From Spiroplasma eriocheiris (GTDB lineage: Bacteria > Bacillota_I > Bacilli_A > Mycoplasmatales > Mycoplasmataceae), in NCBI RefSeq assembly GCF_001029265.1, contig NZ_CP011856.1:186001-250000 (forward strand): a stretch of DNA of 64,000 nt, given 5' to 3'. Each line of letters starts with the position of its first letter. The stretch's first letter is position 1. Of the stretch, positions 1-12,300 are shown one piece after another. The notes under the pieces were generated by a model. The model saw nothing but the letters and a program-made list of their open reading frames with translations, ran no database searches and was not told where the DNA came from. Made by a program: the position numbers and the translations under genes.

Positions 1-2
1 TG

Positions 3-578
3 GTCTTTGTGTTATCCAACGGTCATGTTGAAAACAAAATGTTTGTTACCAACGAAGATTTTTCAATTAGTGATCTTAAAATATCGATTGAATTATTTAA
101 TGATCGCTTGGAAAATACCAAGATTAATGAAATTGAAAAGAAATTTGATCTTATTCGTCCAATCTTAGAACAACAAGTTAAGCATTATGAAATGATTTTA
201 AAACAATTTGCAAATGCCTTAACAAGTATTGTTAAACCAACCTATACAACCCACGGCATGCAATATATGTTGCAAAATCCTGAATACAATAATCCCGAGC
301 GGATTAAACAAATTGTTAAATTTATTGAGAATATTTCCCCCTTTGATTATTTCCAAAAACAACAATCAAAGGAAAAAGAAAACAAAGTAAGTGTACAAAT
401 TGGGAAAGAAACAGGATTTAACAATGATGATGTCGCTTTATTATCAACTACTTATAGTGTTGATAATATCCAAGAAGGGGGGATTGCTTTGGTCGGACCC
501 AAAAGATTAGAATATGACAAGGTTTATGAAATTTTAGAATGATTATCGGATAAAATAAAAGAGGTTTATAACAAATAG
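3..578 (+). CDS. hrcA: Heat-inducible transcription repressor HrcA, 3' part
   Basis: C-terminal 191 residues of HrcA, the repressor that binds CIRCE operators and shuts off class I heat-shock genes. The gene enters from the left edge in frame at base 3 (reading VFVLSNGHVENK, the family's sensor-domain segment), so the N-terminal winged helix is not visible. One internal TGA (540-542) must be read as Trp for the frame to reach its TAG at 576. Identity rests on the GHVENK segment and on its position directly before grpE-dnaK-dnaJ, the standard Firmicute order. The stop is 21 bases before the grpE start, so the two are very probably cotranscribed. Its promoter and any CIRCE site upstream of hrcA are outside the window. 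Confidence 0.88.
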
Positions 579-599
579 AAAAGAAAGGTGAGAAGTGAA

Positions 600-1265
600 A
601 TGTCAAATGAGAAGAGAGAAAACTCATCACCAAGTCAATTAAAAGAAAAGATTGCCCATTTGAAAGAGGAATTAACAAAAGTTAATGAAACTTTTCAAGA
701 GCAACTAAAACAACAATCACAAGATGTTAGTTCTGAACAAGAACCATCAACAGAGCAACAACCATCAGTTAAAGAAGAAAAAGTTAGCCCGATGATTGTG
801 ATTGAAGAATTAGAACGAGAAATTGATTTATTATTGAAAGATAACGCCCGACTTCGTGAAGAAAAATTAGTAGTATTAGCGGATAGTGAAAACTTAAAAC
901 GTAGAGTTCAAGAAGAACAGGCAAATATTCGTAAGTATCGAGCAGCCGGAATTGTTGAAAAATTATTACCAGCCCTAGACAATTTTGAACGAGCGCTACA
1001 AGTTGAAAATGTAACTCCCGAAGTTAAAAATTTCTTAATGGGATTTGAAATGATTTACAAATTAATAAAACTAAGTTTTGGTGAAGAAGGTATTACAGAA
1101 ATTGAAGTTAACGTTGGCGATGAATTTGATTCAAAAATTCACCATGCAATTGAAATTGTTGAAACTGGCGAAGTTAAGTCAGGCCAAATTGCAAAAGCCC
1201 TACAAAAAGGATATTTAATTCATGATCGGGTTTTACGACATGCCGCTGTTAACGTGGAAAAATAA
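600..1265 (+). CDS. grpE: Nucleotide exchange factor GrpE
   Basis: GrpE (221 aa) releases ADP from DnaK and so drives its chaperone cycle in the cytoplasm. A Gln/Glu/Ser-rich, poorly conserved N-terminal tail (about residues 1-60) is followed by a long helical stretch (ELEREIDLLLKDNARLREEK) and the conserved head with LLPALDNFERAL, GFEMIYKL and the end motif GYLIHDRVLRHAAV. I chose the ATG at 600, eight bases after AAAGGTGAG; an in-frame GTG at 588 lies inside that ribosome-binding sequence. It sits between hrcA and dnaK, and only 67 bases separate it from dnaK with no terminator visible, so it should be in the same transcript. Confidence 0.95.
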   Translation: MSNEKRENSSPSQLKEKIAHLKEELTKVNETFQEQLKQQSQDVSSEQEPSTEQQPSVKEEKVSPMIVIEELEREIDLLLKDNARLREEKLVVLADSENLKRRVQEEQANIRKYRAAGIVEKLLPALDNFERALQVENVTPEVKNFLMGFEMIYKLIKLSFGEEGITEIEVNVGDEFDSKIHHAIEIVETGEVKSGQIAKALQKGYLIHDRVLRHAAVNVEK

Positions 1266-1302
1266 TATAGAAAAAAGAATTAAAAAAAATAGGTATACAT
1301 AA

Positions 1303-3135
<1,833 letters not shown>

Positions 3136-3144
3136 TTACTAATT

Positions 3145-3173
3145 AAGATAACTAGCTATTAGTTATCTTTTAA
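3145..3173 (+). terminator. Hairpin terminator between dnaK and dnaJ
   Basis: Perfect 10-bp stem AAGATAACTA / TAGTTATCTT with a 5-base loop and a short T run. It would let only part of the transcripts continue into dnaJ, giving DnaK a higher level than DnaJ. Confidence 0.75.
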
Positions 3174-3213
3174 TTCATTTTGCAGTTAATAATTATAGGA
3201 GGTTACAATAACA

Positions 3214-4362
3214 ATGAATAATAAAAGAGACTATTATGAGGTGTTAGGAGTTAGCAAGAATGCTAGTGATGATGAGATTAAAAAAGCTTTTCGAACATTA
3301 GCGAAAAAATATCACCCTGATGTTTCAAAAGAAAAAGATGCGGAAGCGAAATTTAAAGAAGTTAATGAAGCTTACGAAGTTTTATCAGACCCTAATAAGC
3401 GTAAAATGTATGATCAGTTTGGCCATGCGGGGGCCCAACAACAAGGTTTTGGACAAGGATTTGATGCGAGTGGATTTGAAGATATTTTTTCGGGTGGATT
3501 TAGTAGTTTTGGTGGTTTTGGCGATATTTTTGAAAATTTCTTTGGTGGTGGTAGTTCTCATCGTAAACAACAAAAACAAGATACGCGTTCCATGAAAGGC
3601 CAAGATATTGGTGCGCATGTAACCATTTCTTTAAAAGAAATGATGTTTGGAACAACTGTTAATTTAGATCTGACATTAGACAAAACTTGTGAAGTATGTA
3701 ACGGAACAGGGGCTAAAAATCCTAAAACAGATATTCACACATGTACAACTTGTGATGGTTATGGTTATGTTAATGTTGAACAACGTAGTTTATTTGGAAT
3801 TATTCAAACTCAACAAACTTGTCCAGATTGTAAAGGAACCGGGAAAGTAATTACTAATAAATGTCCAAAATGTCGGGGGAAAGGAAGAAACCAAGCCAAA
3901 GAAAAAATTGACTTGGAAATCCCAAAATCAATTATGCCAGGCCAACAATTACGAGTTCGGGAAAAAGGAAACTATGGTTATAATGGTGGACCGCGTGGGG
4001 ATATTTACTTAGATGTCTCAGTTAAACCAAACAAATACTTTAAACGAGTTAATGAATATGACTTATTTTTAGATTTACCAGTTAATTATTTAGATGCCTT
4101 ATTAGGTGGTGAAATCATTGTTCCTACTTTTGATGGGGAAGTGCGGTTAAAACTATCAAGTAATACCAAAACAAATAGTGTCTTTAACATTCCTAACTAT
4201 GGTTTCTTTAAATCACCAAGTTCAAATAAAAGAGGAGACCTAATTGTTAATGTTATTGTTTCGGTGCCAACTAAATTATCAACTGAAGAACGTCAAAAAC
4301 TAAATGAATTAAAAGAAATTAGTACTTATAAAATGGATATTGATTTTATGAAAGACTTATAA
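3214..4362 (+). CDS. dnaJ: Chaperone protein DnaJ (Hsp40)
   Basis: DnaJ (382 aa) delivers unfolded proteins to DnaK and stimulates its ATPase. Domains in order: J domain at residues 5-70 with the HPD tripeptide ([11 protein letters not shown]); Gly/Phe-rich linker (about 75-115); zinc domain with all four CxxCxGxG repeats ([32 protein letters not shown]); C-terminal substrate domains and dimerisation tail. Nothing is missing, so it is a full type I DnaJ. It follows dnaK after a terminator and has a strong RBS (ATAGGAGGT, about 3195-3203), so it may be made by read-through or from its own promoter. Confidence 0.97.
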   Translation: MNNKRDYYEVLGVSKNASDDEIKKAFRTLAKKYHPDVSKEKDAEAKFKEVNEAYEVLSDPNKRKMYDQFGHAGAQQQGFGQGFDASGFEDIFSGGFSSFGGFGDIFENFFGGGSSHRKQQKQDTRSMKGQDIGAHVTISLKEMMFGTTVNLDLTLDKTCEVCNGTGAKNPKTDIHTCTTCDGYGYVNVEQRSLFGIIQTQQTCPDCKGTGKVITNKCPKCRGKGRNQAKEKIDLEIPKSIMPGQQLRVREKGNYGYNGGPRGDIYLDVSVKPNKYFKRVNEYDLFLDLPVNYLDALLGGEIIVPTFDGEVRLKLSSNTKTNSVFNIPNYGFFKSPSSNKRGDLIVNVIVSVPTKLSTEERQKLNELKEISTYKMDIDFMKDL

Positions 4363-4363
4363 T

Positions 4364-4391
4364 AAAAAATGGTTTTACAACCATTTTTTAT
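4364..4391 (+). terminator. Terminator after dnaJ
   Basis: Stem AAAAAATGGTT / AACCATTTTTT (11 bp) with a 4-base loop and a T run. It lies between dnaJ and the convergent small gene at 4399-4662, so it probably serves both strands. Confidence 0.85.
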
Positions 4392-4398
4392 TTATCTT

Positions 4399-4662
4399 TT
4401 ATTTATGGTTATCCATTAATCAAATAGCGGCAAAAATTCCCATTGGTGTAAAAATAAACAATAGTCAGAAAAATGATAAAGTAAATACTAAGACCATAAT
4501 TCCTTCGCTATTAGTTTTTTCATTTTGCTGAAGTTTTCTTTTCACTGAGACTGTAATTGGGACTCAAATAAATAAACTTGTTAAAAATGTTAGAATTCCA
4601 GTAATTCAACAAATGGCCACTAAAAGTTGGTATGCTTTGTACTGATTATCTTGTAAATCCAT
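4399..4662 (-). CDS. Small two-TM membrane protein, unrecognised
   Basis: An 87-aa protein seen only when TGA is read as Trp (three such codons). It starts MDLQDNQYKAYQLL and has two hydrophobic helices, about residues 12-36 and 54-83, separated by a basic loop (VSVKRKLQQNEK). This gives an N-out/C-out or N-in/C-in hairpin with the loop probably cytoplasmic. The RBS AAGGAG lies just before the ATG. I do not recognise the family. Size and hairpin layout resemble the 63-aa protein at 22546-22737: helix, short basic loop (SVKRKLQ here, LAAKRRIGNSES there), helix, both with a Pro near the membrane border. They may be distant relatives. The neighbours (dnaJ convergent, rhodanese upstream on the same strand) do not suggest a role. 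Confidence 0.7.
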
Positions 4663-4722
4663 TGTGTTTCTCCTTTGCTTGATGTATTTCTGAAATTTTT
4701 CAAAAATCACTACTCTTATTCT

Positions 4723-4757
4723 AAAAAAAAAAAAAAAATGCAAGAATTTTTGCATTT
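4723..4757 (-). terminator. Terminator of the rhodanese gene (minus strand)
   Basis: Inverted repeat ATGCAA / TTGCAT with a 6-base loop, flanked on the plus strand by a run of about 16 A (4723-4738), which is a U run in the minus-strand transcript. It ends transcription from the gene at 4793-5098. Confidence 0.75.
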
Positions 4758-4792
4758 TTATTTGGATTTTATTATTTTTCTTGTTTATTTTT

Positions 4793-5098
4793 TCATCGAT
4801 AATATCCATAAATACCATGGGTTAAAACAAACGCATTTTTATAACCAAGTTCTCGCAATTGTGCTGCGGCATCGCTACTGCGATTTCCACCGTTACAAAG
4901 GGTTATAATTAATTGCTCTTTATCTTTTAAATATAAACTTGGATCTTGCAATAAGTCATAAATATAAATATTTTGTGCTCCTGGAATTCCTTGCAATGAT
5001 TTAAACTCAACTTCTGTTCGTACATCTACTAACAGTGCCTTATCTTTTAGTTCTTCGAAAGTTGGGTTATCCATATAAATACTATTTTGATTGTTCAT
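4793..5098 (-). CDS. Single-domain rhodanese-like protein
   Basis: A 101-aa protein made of one rhodanese domain. Such proteins carry sulfur as a cysteine persulfide, for example for thiolation or detoxification. The family signatures are present: LLVDVRTEVEFKSLQGIPGA (about residues 22-41) and the active loop CNGGNRS, which fits CxxGxR with the persulfide cysteine in place. It ends HGIYGYYR, a shortened form of the usual GGxxxW end. Start: ATG at 5098, about 8 bases after AGGCGGTG; an in-frame GTG at 5107 overlaps that site and is less likely. It lies alone on the minus strand, divergent from pnp, so its partner sulfur pathway cannot be read from context. Confidence 0.85.
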   Translation of the reverse strand: MNNQNSIYMDNPTFEELKDKALLVDVRTEVEFKSLQGIPGAQNIYIYDLLQDPSLYLKDKEQLIITLCNGGNRSSDAAAQLRELGYKNAFVLTHGIYGYYR

Positions 5099-5260
5099 TT
5101 TGTTCACCGCCTCAATCTATCTCTCTTATATTTTAATATAATATTTGATGAAATAACCAAATAATAAAATAATTGTATGTTAAAATAAATATGGTTTTAA
5201 TATTTTTAAATATTTAAGATTGAATTGTGTGCAGTAACAGAGAGGGAATAATATTTTTGT

Positions 5261-7366
5261 ATGGATAAAAAAGTTTATGAAACAATTTTAAACGGTCGGA
5301 AATTAATCGTTGAATATGGACAATTAGCAAAACAAGCAGCAGGTAGTGTTTTAGTAAGATATGGTAATACAGTTGTCTTAGTAGCGGTTACTGTGAGCGA
5401 CCAGGCTAGTGAAAGCGATTTTTTTCCGTTAACAGTTGTTTTTCAAGAGAAACTATATTCGGTAGGAAAAATTCCTGGCGGTTTTTTAAAACGGGAAGGA
5501 AAACCAAGTGAATATGCAACTTTATCAGCACGGGTAATAGATCGTGCGTTACGCCCATTATTTTCTGAAGATTTTCGGAACGAAGTCCAAGTTGTTATTA
5601 ATGTTTTAGCCGTTGATAATGATAATGATGTGCGGATTGCAGCGCTATTTGCTGCTTCCTTAGCAATTTCAATTTCTCCAATTCCATTTAATGGTCCAAT
5701 TGCAGGAACATTAGTAACAATTGATAATAATGACCAAATAATAATTAATCCTACTTTAGATGAATTAAACAACGGCAAAATGGAATTAATTGTTGCGGGA
5801 ACGAGGGATGCCATTAATATGGTTGAAGCAGGTTGCCAAGAAATTAGCGAAGATTTAGTATTAGCAGCTATTTTAAAAGGTCACAATGTTGTAAAAGAAT
5901 TAATATCATTTCAAGACCAAATTGTTAAAGCAGTTGGTAAAGAAAAAATGCAAGTTGAATTATTTAATATTCGTCAGGAAATTCAAAATTTTGTGACAGC
6001 TAATTATCAACAGGCTTTAATTACCGCTGCAAATATTGCAAGTAAACAAGAACGTTATCATCAAATTGAAAATATTAATAATGCCGCATTAATGGTATAT
6101 GAAGAAAAACAATATAAAAATGAAAAAGAAAAAAAACGGGTAATGTTAGAATTAAGCACTTGCTTACATAATGTTGTTCGTGATGAAGTCCGCCGTCAAA
6201 TTACAATAGATAAAAAACGCTTGGATGGTCGAAAAGCTGATGAAATTCGTCGCTTAGCAAGTGAAATTGATTTATTACCTGTTGTTCATGGGAGCGCTTT
6301 ATTTACACGTGGTGAAACACAGGTCATGACAATTGTAACCTTGGGAGCATTAGGAGAAAACCAAATTATTGATGGAATTACCGATGAAGAGGGAAAACGC
6401 TTTATGCACCATTATAACTTTCCACCATTTTCAGTCGGTGAAACAAGAAGAATGGGGCCACCTTCGCGTCGAGAAATTGGGCATGGTGCCTTAGGAGAAA
6501 AAGCCTTGGCACAAATTATTCCTAGTGAAAAAGTCTTTCCTTATACAATTAGGTTAGTTTCCGAAGTTCTAGAGTCAAATGGAAGTACTTCGCAAGCATC
6601 AATATGTGCATCAACTTTAGCGTTGATGGCAGCTGGAGTGCCAATCAGTGCCCCAATTGCTGGAATTGCTATGGGCTTAGTAATGGAAAATAATCAGTAT
6701 ACTATTTTAACTGATATTCAAGGGATGGAAGATCACTTAGGTGACATGGATTTTAAAGTTGCTGGGAGTGAAAAGGGAATTTGTGCTTTACAAATGGATA
6801 TTAAAATTACGGGGATTAGTGCAGAAATTTTGCAAGAAGCGTTATTAGCGGCGAAAAAAGCACGGAAAGTAGTGTTAGCTAATATGTTAGCAACAATTGC
6901 CACACCTCGTAACCAGTTAGCGCCAACGGCTCCGAAAATGAAAACCTTTATGATTCCGATTGATAAAATTAGAGAAGTTATTGGAACCGGGGGAAAAGTT
7001 ATTAGTGCCTTAATTGAAAAATCTGATGATGTTAAAATTGATATTGAAGATGATGGGCAAGTTACAATTTATCATAAAAATTATGAATCAATTGAAAAAG
7101 CATATCAATTTATTAAAGATATTGTGTGACCCGCAGCGGTTGGTGAAGAATACGAAGGAAAAGTTGTTAAAATTGAAAAATTTGGTGCTTTTGTTAACTT
7201 GAAGGAAGGCGTTGATGGTTTAATCCATATTTCAAAACTTTCTGATAAACATGTGGGCAAAACAGAAGATATTGTTAATTTAAATGATTTAGTACGGGTA
7301 AAAGTGCTAGAAATTGATGCTAAAGGAAAAATTAAATTGGGTTTAGTGAAAATTATTAGCAAATAA
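5261..7366 (+). CDS. pnp: Polyribonucleotide nucleotidyltransferase (PNPase)
   Basis: 3'-to-5' phosphorolytic exoribonuclease, 701 aa, which degrades mRNA to nucleoside diphosphates as a trimer. Domains: first RNase PH core (about 1-210, FLKREGKPSEYATLSARVID), all-helical linker, second catalytic RNase PH core (about 320-540, with HHYNFPPFSVGETRRMGPPS and the GEKALAQIIP segment), KH domain (IREVIGTGGKVI, about 570) and S1 domain (GKVVKIEKFGAFVNLKEGVD, about 632). The TGA at 7127-7129 is Trp; stopping there would cut off the whole S1 domain. Spacing from the divergent rhodanese gene leaves a 162-base promoter region. The site before the ATG is a weak GAGGG about 17 bases upstream, so the start is less certain than the identity. 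Confidence 0.97.
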
Positions 7367-7413
7367 GAGAATAATCATTTTTCTTTGATAAATTACCAAT
7401 GTGATACTTCTTT

Positions 7414-7422
7414 TGTTATAAT
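7414..7422 (+). promoter_or_regulatory. Extended -10 promoter of plsX-rnc
   Basis: TGTTATAAT (TGn extended -10) 28 bases before the plsX ATG, with no good -35 at the usual distance. This extended -10 form recurs before several genes in the window. Confidence 0.55.
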
Positions 7423-7450
7423 TAAAAAGAAATAAGGAGTAGATAATATC

Positions 7451-8455
7451 ATGAATAAAATTGCAATTGATATGATGGGGACTGATTTGGGGATCAGACC
7501 AATCCTTGGGGCGGTTAAAATTTTTCTTAAAAAATATCATGATATTAATTTTATCTTTGTAGGAAACGAAGAAGAAATTAAACATGAATTAAAAAATTAC
7601 AAATTAGATCCAGCACGTTATGAAATTTTCCATGCTTCAGAAGTGATTGCGATGACTGAAGGACCCCTAGAAATTAGGCGGAAAAAAGATAGTTCAATGG
7701 TGCGGAGTGCAGAATTACTAAAGGAACAAAAAGTTAACGCTTTTGTTTCGGGTGGTTCAACTGCTGCTTATTTAGCAGCGTGTCATTTTATTATTGGAGA
7801 AATTGAAGGAATTTCTCGCCCTGCTTTTATGCCTTTTATTCCAACCGTTACGAAGGGCAAGTATGTTATGATGCTCGATGTGGGCGCTAATTTAGAAAAT
7901 GATGCCCAAGATTTAGTAAACTTTGCAATTATGGCCGATGTTTATGCCCGGGTAATTTTAAATTTGTCGAATCCTAAAATTGGTTTATTAAATATTGGGG
8001 AAGAAGCAAGCAAGGGTAAAGAATACCATAAGGAAGCTTACCAAATGTTAAAATCTAATAATAAATTAAATTTTTATGGAAATATTGAATCTCGTCACAT
8101 TACGAGTGATCTTGTTGATATTATAGTAACTGATGGTTTTACCGGCAATATTGCTTTAAAAGCAATTGAAGGAATGGCCAAAAATTTAATGACAGTTTTA
8201 AAAAAAGAATTAACAAAAAATATTATTCGGAAAATTAAAGCACTCATGTTAAAAAAAGCATTTAAAGGCGTTAAAGAAACCTTTGATTATCGAAATAATG
8301 CTTCAGCTTTAATGCTAGGTCTTAACCAAATTGCAATTAAAACCCATGGTAGTAGTGATCAAAAATCATGGATTAGTACCTTAGAAATGACTAGAACTGC
8401 TATTAATAATGATGTTGCCAATAAAATTAGAGAAGCAATTAAGGAAACAAACTAG
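7451..8455 (+). CDS. plsX: Phosphate acyltransferase PlsX
   Basis: PlsX (334 aa) turns acyl-ACP or another activated acyl group into acyl phosphate, the first step of phosphatidic acid synthesis at the membrane. The start IAIDMMGTDLGIRPILGAVK matches the family's AIDAMGGD opening. VSGGSTAAYLA, GISRPAFMPFIPT, MMLDVGANLENDAQDLVNFA and VTDGFTGNIALKAIEG are diagnostic. It has a good RBS (AAGGAG) and is followed after 18 bases by rnc. In many Firmicutes fabD, fabG and acpP lie between plsX and rnc. Here they are missing, consistent with a mollicute that takes up fatty acids instead of making them. Confidence 0.97.
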   Translation: MNKIAIDMMGTDLGIRPILGAVKIFLKKYHDINFIFVGNEEEIKHELKNYKLDPARYEIFHASEVIAMTEGPLEIRRKKDSSMVRSAELLKEQKVNAFVSGGSTAAYLAACHFIIGEIEGISRPAFMPFIPTVTKGKYVMMLDVGANLENDAQDLVNFAIMADVYARVILNLSNPKIGLLNIGEEASKGKEYHKEAYQMLKSNNKLNFYGNIESRHITSDLVDIIVTDGFTGNIALKAIEGMAKNLMTVLKKELTKNIIRKIKALMLKKAFKGVKETFDYRNNASALMLGLNQIAIKTHGSSDQKSWISTLEMTRTAINNDVANKIREAIKETN

Positions 8456-8473
8456 TTTAAAAGGAGTGATTAG

Positions 8474-9208
8474 ATGTCATTTGAAAATAAAACACCAGAA
8501 AATTTGGTGCGTGAATTAAAAGATTTTTTTCAGAAATATAACATTGAAATTAAAAATGGAAAATACTATTTAGAAGCCTTAACTCATAATTCTTATGCAA
8601 ACGAAAACAATTTATCATACACATATCAACGGTTAGAATTTTTAGGGGATGCTATTCTTGCTAAAGAAATCTCGTTATATTTATTTCGGAAATATCCTAA
8701 TAAAAATGAAGGCGAAATTACTAATTTAAGAAGTAAAGTTGTGCGAGAATCAACATTAGCTGAATTAGTACGAAAAATGAATTTAGCACAATTTATTTTG
8801 TTAGGAAAGGGAGAAATTAAAACAAAAGGGTATGAAAAAGACCGGATTTTAGCTGATATTTACGAATCAATGATTGCTGCCTTGTATTTAGATACCGGTG
8901 AAGAAACAACTCGTCATTTTATTTCCGATACTTTAATTGACTTTGCGGGTTCACCAGCCTTTTTGGATAAAATTCGTGATTACAAAACCGAATTACAAGA
9001 ATTCTTACAAGCCAGTGATTCACGGGAATTAGAATATAAATTAATTGATGAAATTATGCCGCCGGAAGGAAACAAAATTCTTTACCGGATTGTAGCTGAA
9101 ATTGATGGGGTGCGCTATGGTGAAGGGCAAGGTTATACTCATAAAGAAGCTGAACAAATTGCTGCACGCAATGCACTAAATAAATTAGCAAAAAATACAA
9201 TTGAGTAA
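8474..9208 (+). CDS. rnc: Ribonuclease III
   Basis: Double-strand-specific endoribonuclease (244 aa) that matures rRNA and cuts structured mRNAs. The catalytic domain (about 1-160) holds the signature YQRLEFLGDAILAKEISLYL and the second acidic site LADIYESMIAALYLDTG. The double-stranded-RNA-binding domain follows (YKTELQEFLQA ... GEGQGYTHKEAEQIAARNAL). Strong RBS AAAGGAGTG. It is the second gene of the plsX-rnc pair. The stop codon lies inside a long hairpin (9205-9253), which is itself a plausible RNase III substrate. smc and ftsY, which often follow rnc, are absent here. Confidence 0.97.
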   Translation: MSFENKTPENLVRELKDFFQKYNIEIKNGKYYLEALTHNSYANENNLSYTYQRLEFLGDAILAKEISLYLFRKYPNKNEGEITNLRSKVVRESTLAELVRKMNLAQFILLGKGEIKTKGYEKDRILADIYESMIAALYLDTGEETTRHFISDTLIDFAGSPAFLDKIRDYKTELQEFLQASDSRELEYKLIDEIMPPEGNKILYRIVAEIDGVRYGEGQGYTHKEAEQIAARNALNKLAKNTIE

Positions 9209-9253
9209 AACTTTGTGATAGTTTATTAAAAATAAACTATGGTGAAGTTTTAC
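9205..9253 (+). promoter_or_regulatory. Long RNA hairpin at the rnc 3' end
   Basis: GTAAAACTT-TGTG-ATAGTTTATT, loop AAA, then AATAAACTAT-GGTG-AAGTTTTAC: two perfect arms of 9 and 10 bp joined by a four-base segment that pairs mostly as G-U. This gives a nearly continuous stem of about 22 bp. It has no T run, so it is not a standard terminator. It overlaps the rnc stop codon (9206-9208). Processing by the RNase III encoded just upstream is inference. Confidence 0.6.
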
Positions 9254-9304
9254 ACCTTTGCAAATAAAAAAATATTAATTTAATAAAAATAAATGGAGTA
9301 AACT

Positions 9305-12300
9305 ATGATTTTGATTAGACACTTATTTAAAAATTTTTGAAAAAGTTTTACCAAAAATACTTTGCAAGTATTAGGACTATTTATGATGTTGATTGTTATT
9401 ATCACAATTTTTTGTGGTTTAATTTTATCGCATAATTTAGCTTATAGCCAACTAGATAAAATTGGGCAAGGGTCATATGATACTAATGTAACTTTTAGAA
9501 TTAGTGATGAATTAAAAATTAAATCCCGCGCCAATAACTTATCATACAGTTTAGTTAATATTAATTATTTAGATGATAAGCATAATCCTAATCTTAATCA
9601 AATGGAAAAAGCTAATTTTAGTCTAAAAAAAATCAATGATTATTACCAAATTATTTTAGATTCTAAAACAACCCATGTGGGACAATGGTTAGCATCAAAT
9701 AGTAATAATGAATATTTTCAACAGCAATTAAAAAACAATGATACGTTAGCTATTAATTTTCGTAATGATATTTTACCAAATAGTGATTTTATCTTAACCG
9801 ATGACGAATATAACAAATTAATTAGTTATAGTAAAACAAATGGGGATTGAATGCCTTTTGTTAGTGTTGACGCTAAAACAAAAGATTTATCAGGTTATAC
9901 AATTTTTACCAACCAGTATAAAGATTTTAAAGCTAACCAGGATTACATTCATGAGTTAGAAATAAAATTAATGAATACTGTTATTTTAGGTTCTGTCATT
10001 AATAAGGATTTTATTTATGAAACCTTAGATGTTTATGATATTTTTAAAGCACAGTATTACTATATTCAAAATATTAAAACGGGTTATTGGTCAACCCCAA
10101 TTATGGTTAAGGGAAATTATCAAGAATTTTTAAATTATAATGCGCCAGATGGGATTGCTCCTATTATTATTAATCCGAGTTATGCGCGTAAAAATAATTT
10201 AAAAATTGGTGATGTTATTAATATTTATAATAATTATTATCGGATTTTAGGGTTTGGAACTAGTTTATTTGTAAACCAAGATGTAAACAATGGTAATTTT
10301 GTTTATAATCCCTACTTATGGATGCGGAACCAAGATTTTCTTAAATTAAAATCGTATTTACCAAATATTACACGGTTAGTGGAAGACCAGTGAACAATTA
10401 AAGGTGCTTTTGCTGATGACCAGTTAAACCCTGGTTTTAAGGACAATAAGCAAGGAAGTTGGAATAACTTTGCTAATATTTATCAGAATGGAAATATTAA
10501 TTTAAGTAGTGAACCTGATAATGAAATAAATTCAATGTTACTATTAATTATTAATAAAGAAGAAATTATTTGATCAATTTTAATGGCGATTTCAATTCTG
10601 TTAATTGTCTCCTCTTTTATTATGATTAGTATGATTGTTAATAAATTATTACTAGTTAATCGTGAAATTATTGGAAACTTAAAAGCTCAGGGTTATTCAA
10701 CAACGGTTATTACAACACTTTTATTATTATGTTTCTTTGTTTTAATGCTCATTATTTCCACAATTGCGATGGGCACAAGTTGGGTCTTTTCCTTTATTCT
10801 TAATATTACATATAGTGGCTTTTTAGAACTAACAACTTACTTTTCGGTTCCAAACTGAAGAATTGTGCTATATGATTTTGCCATTCCAACAGCCATTGTT
10901 TGTGGGTACGCTTTTATCTTTATTTTCTTAGAAGTTCAGAAAAAACCACTGATTTTAATGAAACCAAAAGTGGTGAAAGCGCCAATTCCTAAAAAAGGTT
11001 ATTCAACGAAGTTTTTAGGATTCATTAAGCTGAACTTTAAACAAAAAATCAGTTTAAAATTTGCCTATGATGCAAAATGAAAATTATTATTAACAATTAT
11101 CGTAACGACCTTAACTGGGGCAATGCTTTTTACTGGTTTAACAACAATTATTAACTTTTCGCAAGTTAATCTTAATTTGCGTTACAATATGAATTGAAAA
11201 TATGCTTATCAGTATGATAATAGTTATCATTATGATTTAAACAACAAAGCCCCCTATGATTATTTAGTCTATGATAGTCCCCAAGATGTTATTAGTAGCA
11301 ATGTTGCTGGGTATAATATCCTAGACCCCGCACAAAAAATAACTACTTCTGAATTAGTTTTGAAAAAATATCAACTAAATGGGAAGGCTGTTTGTGGGCC
11401 ATTTGTTGATGGTAGTACGGATTTAAAAAGTTTAAAATATTTATGGTTAAATGCTAATAGTTATGGATGATATGTTAATAATTGTAAGGGAACGAGCCAT
11501 TATGATCAAATTACTTCTTTTATTAATTCGAGTGCCTATTATTATTTTATTGAAGAATTAAGCCGTAATAATGGAATTCTTACTTTGGGTTATCAACCAA
11601 TTATCTATGGTAAACAACAACAAGAATTATTTGCCCTAAATAGTTATTTATCAACTAATTTTGCTTTAAATTATGGTGATACCGAAAACTCCTTAAGCAA
11701 TTATCGTGAAGCCAATTTAAAATCACCAATTGATATTTCAATTCGTAGTTTTTATCAAAATTATATTCAACCATGAAACTTCAGTTGGATTGGGGGTAAT
11801 GCGACTCAATTTTATCAATATGAAAATAATAATTTATTGTTTGTTCCCCGCTTAGAAAATAAAACTAATATGGAATGATTCTTTAATGAGATTACTAGTT
11901 TTGATGATCGTGATTCCCAAAAAAGTTTATTATATTATGCGCTTCATCCAAACCAGTATACAATCAATAGTCATGTTAAAGAAGCAATTTTATTAACTAA
12001 TGAAATTAAATCATTAATTCAGAATGGGGATTGGTTTTATGCCCATACCCCCGGGTGAAAACCATCCGATTTTAAAGTCAATGTTTATCCGATTATTGTC
12101 AATAAAGGTTTTCAATTTTTAAAGGGAGTTAATATTGGTGATGTTTTAACAAGCAATTTTAACGAGAAATCAGTTACGTTCTATATTGTGATGGATGAAT
12201 TTAACAACGGAATGAAAAATATGATTTTAATTAATAACTATGCTACAAAGGGATTGGCCCAAAAAGATTTAAACCAACTTTATTCATCCCTTGAGCAAAA

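Noticed and set aside
4675-4908. Plus-strand open frame over the terminator and rhodanese end
   Set aside because: It translates the poly-A/terminator region and the antisense of the rhodanese gene; no RBS.
7014-7202. Open frame overlapping the PNPase 3' end
   Set aside because: The PNPase KH and S1 domains explain the region in another frame once TGA at 7127 is read as Trp.
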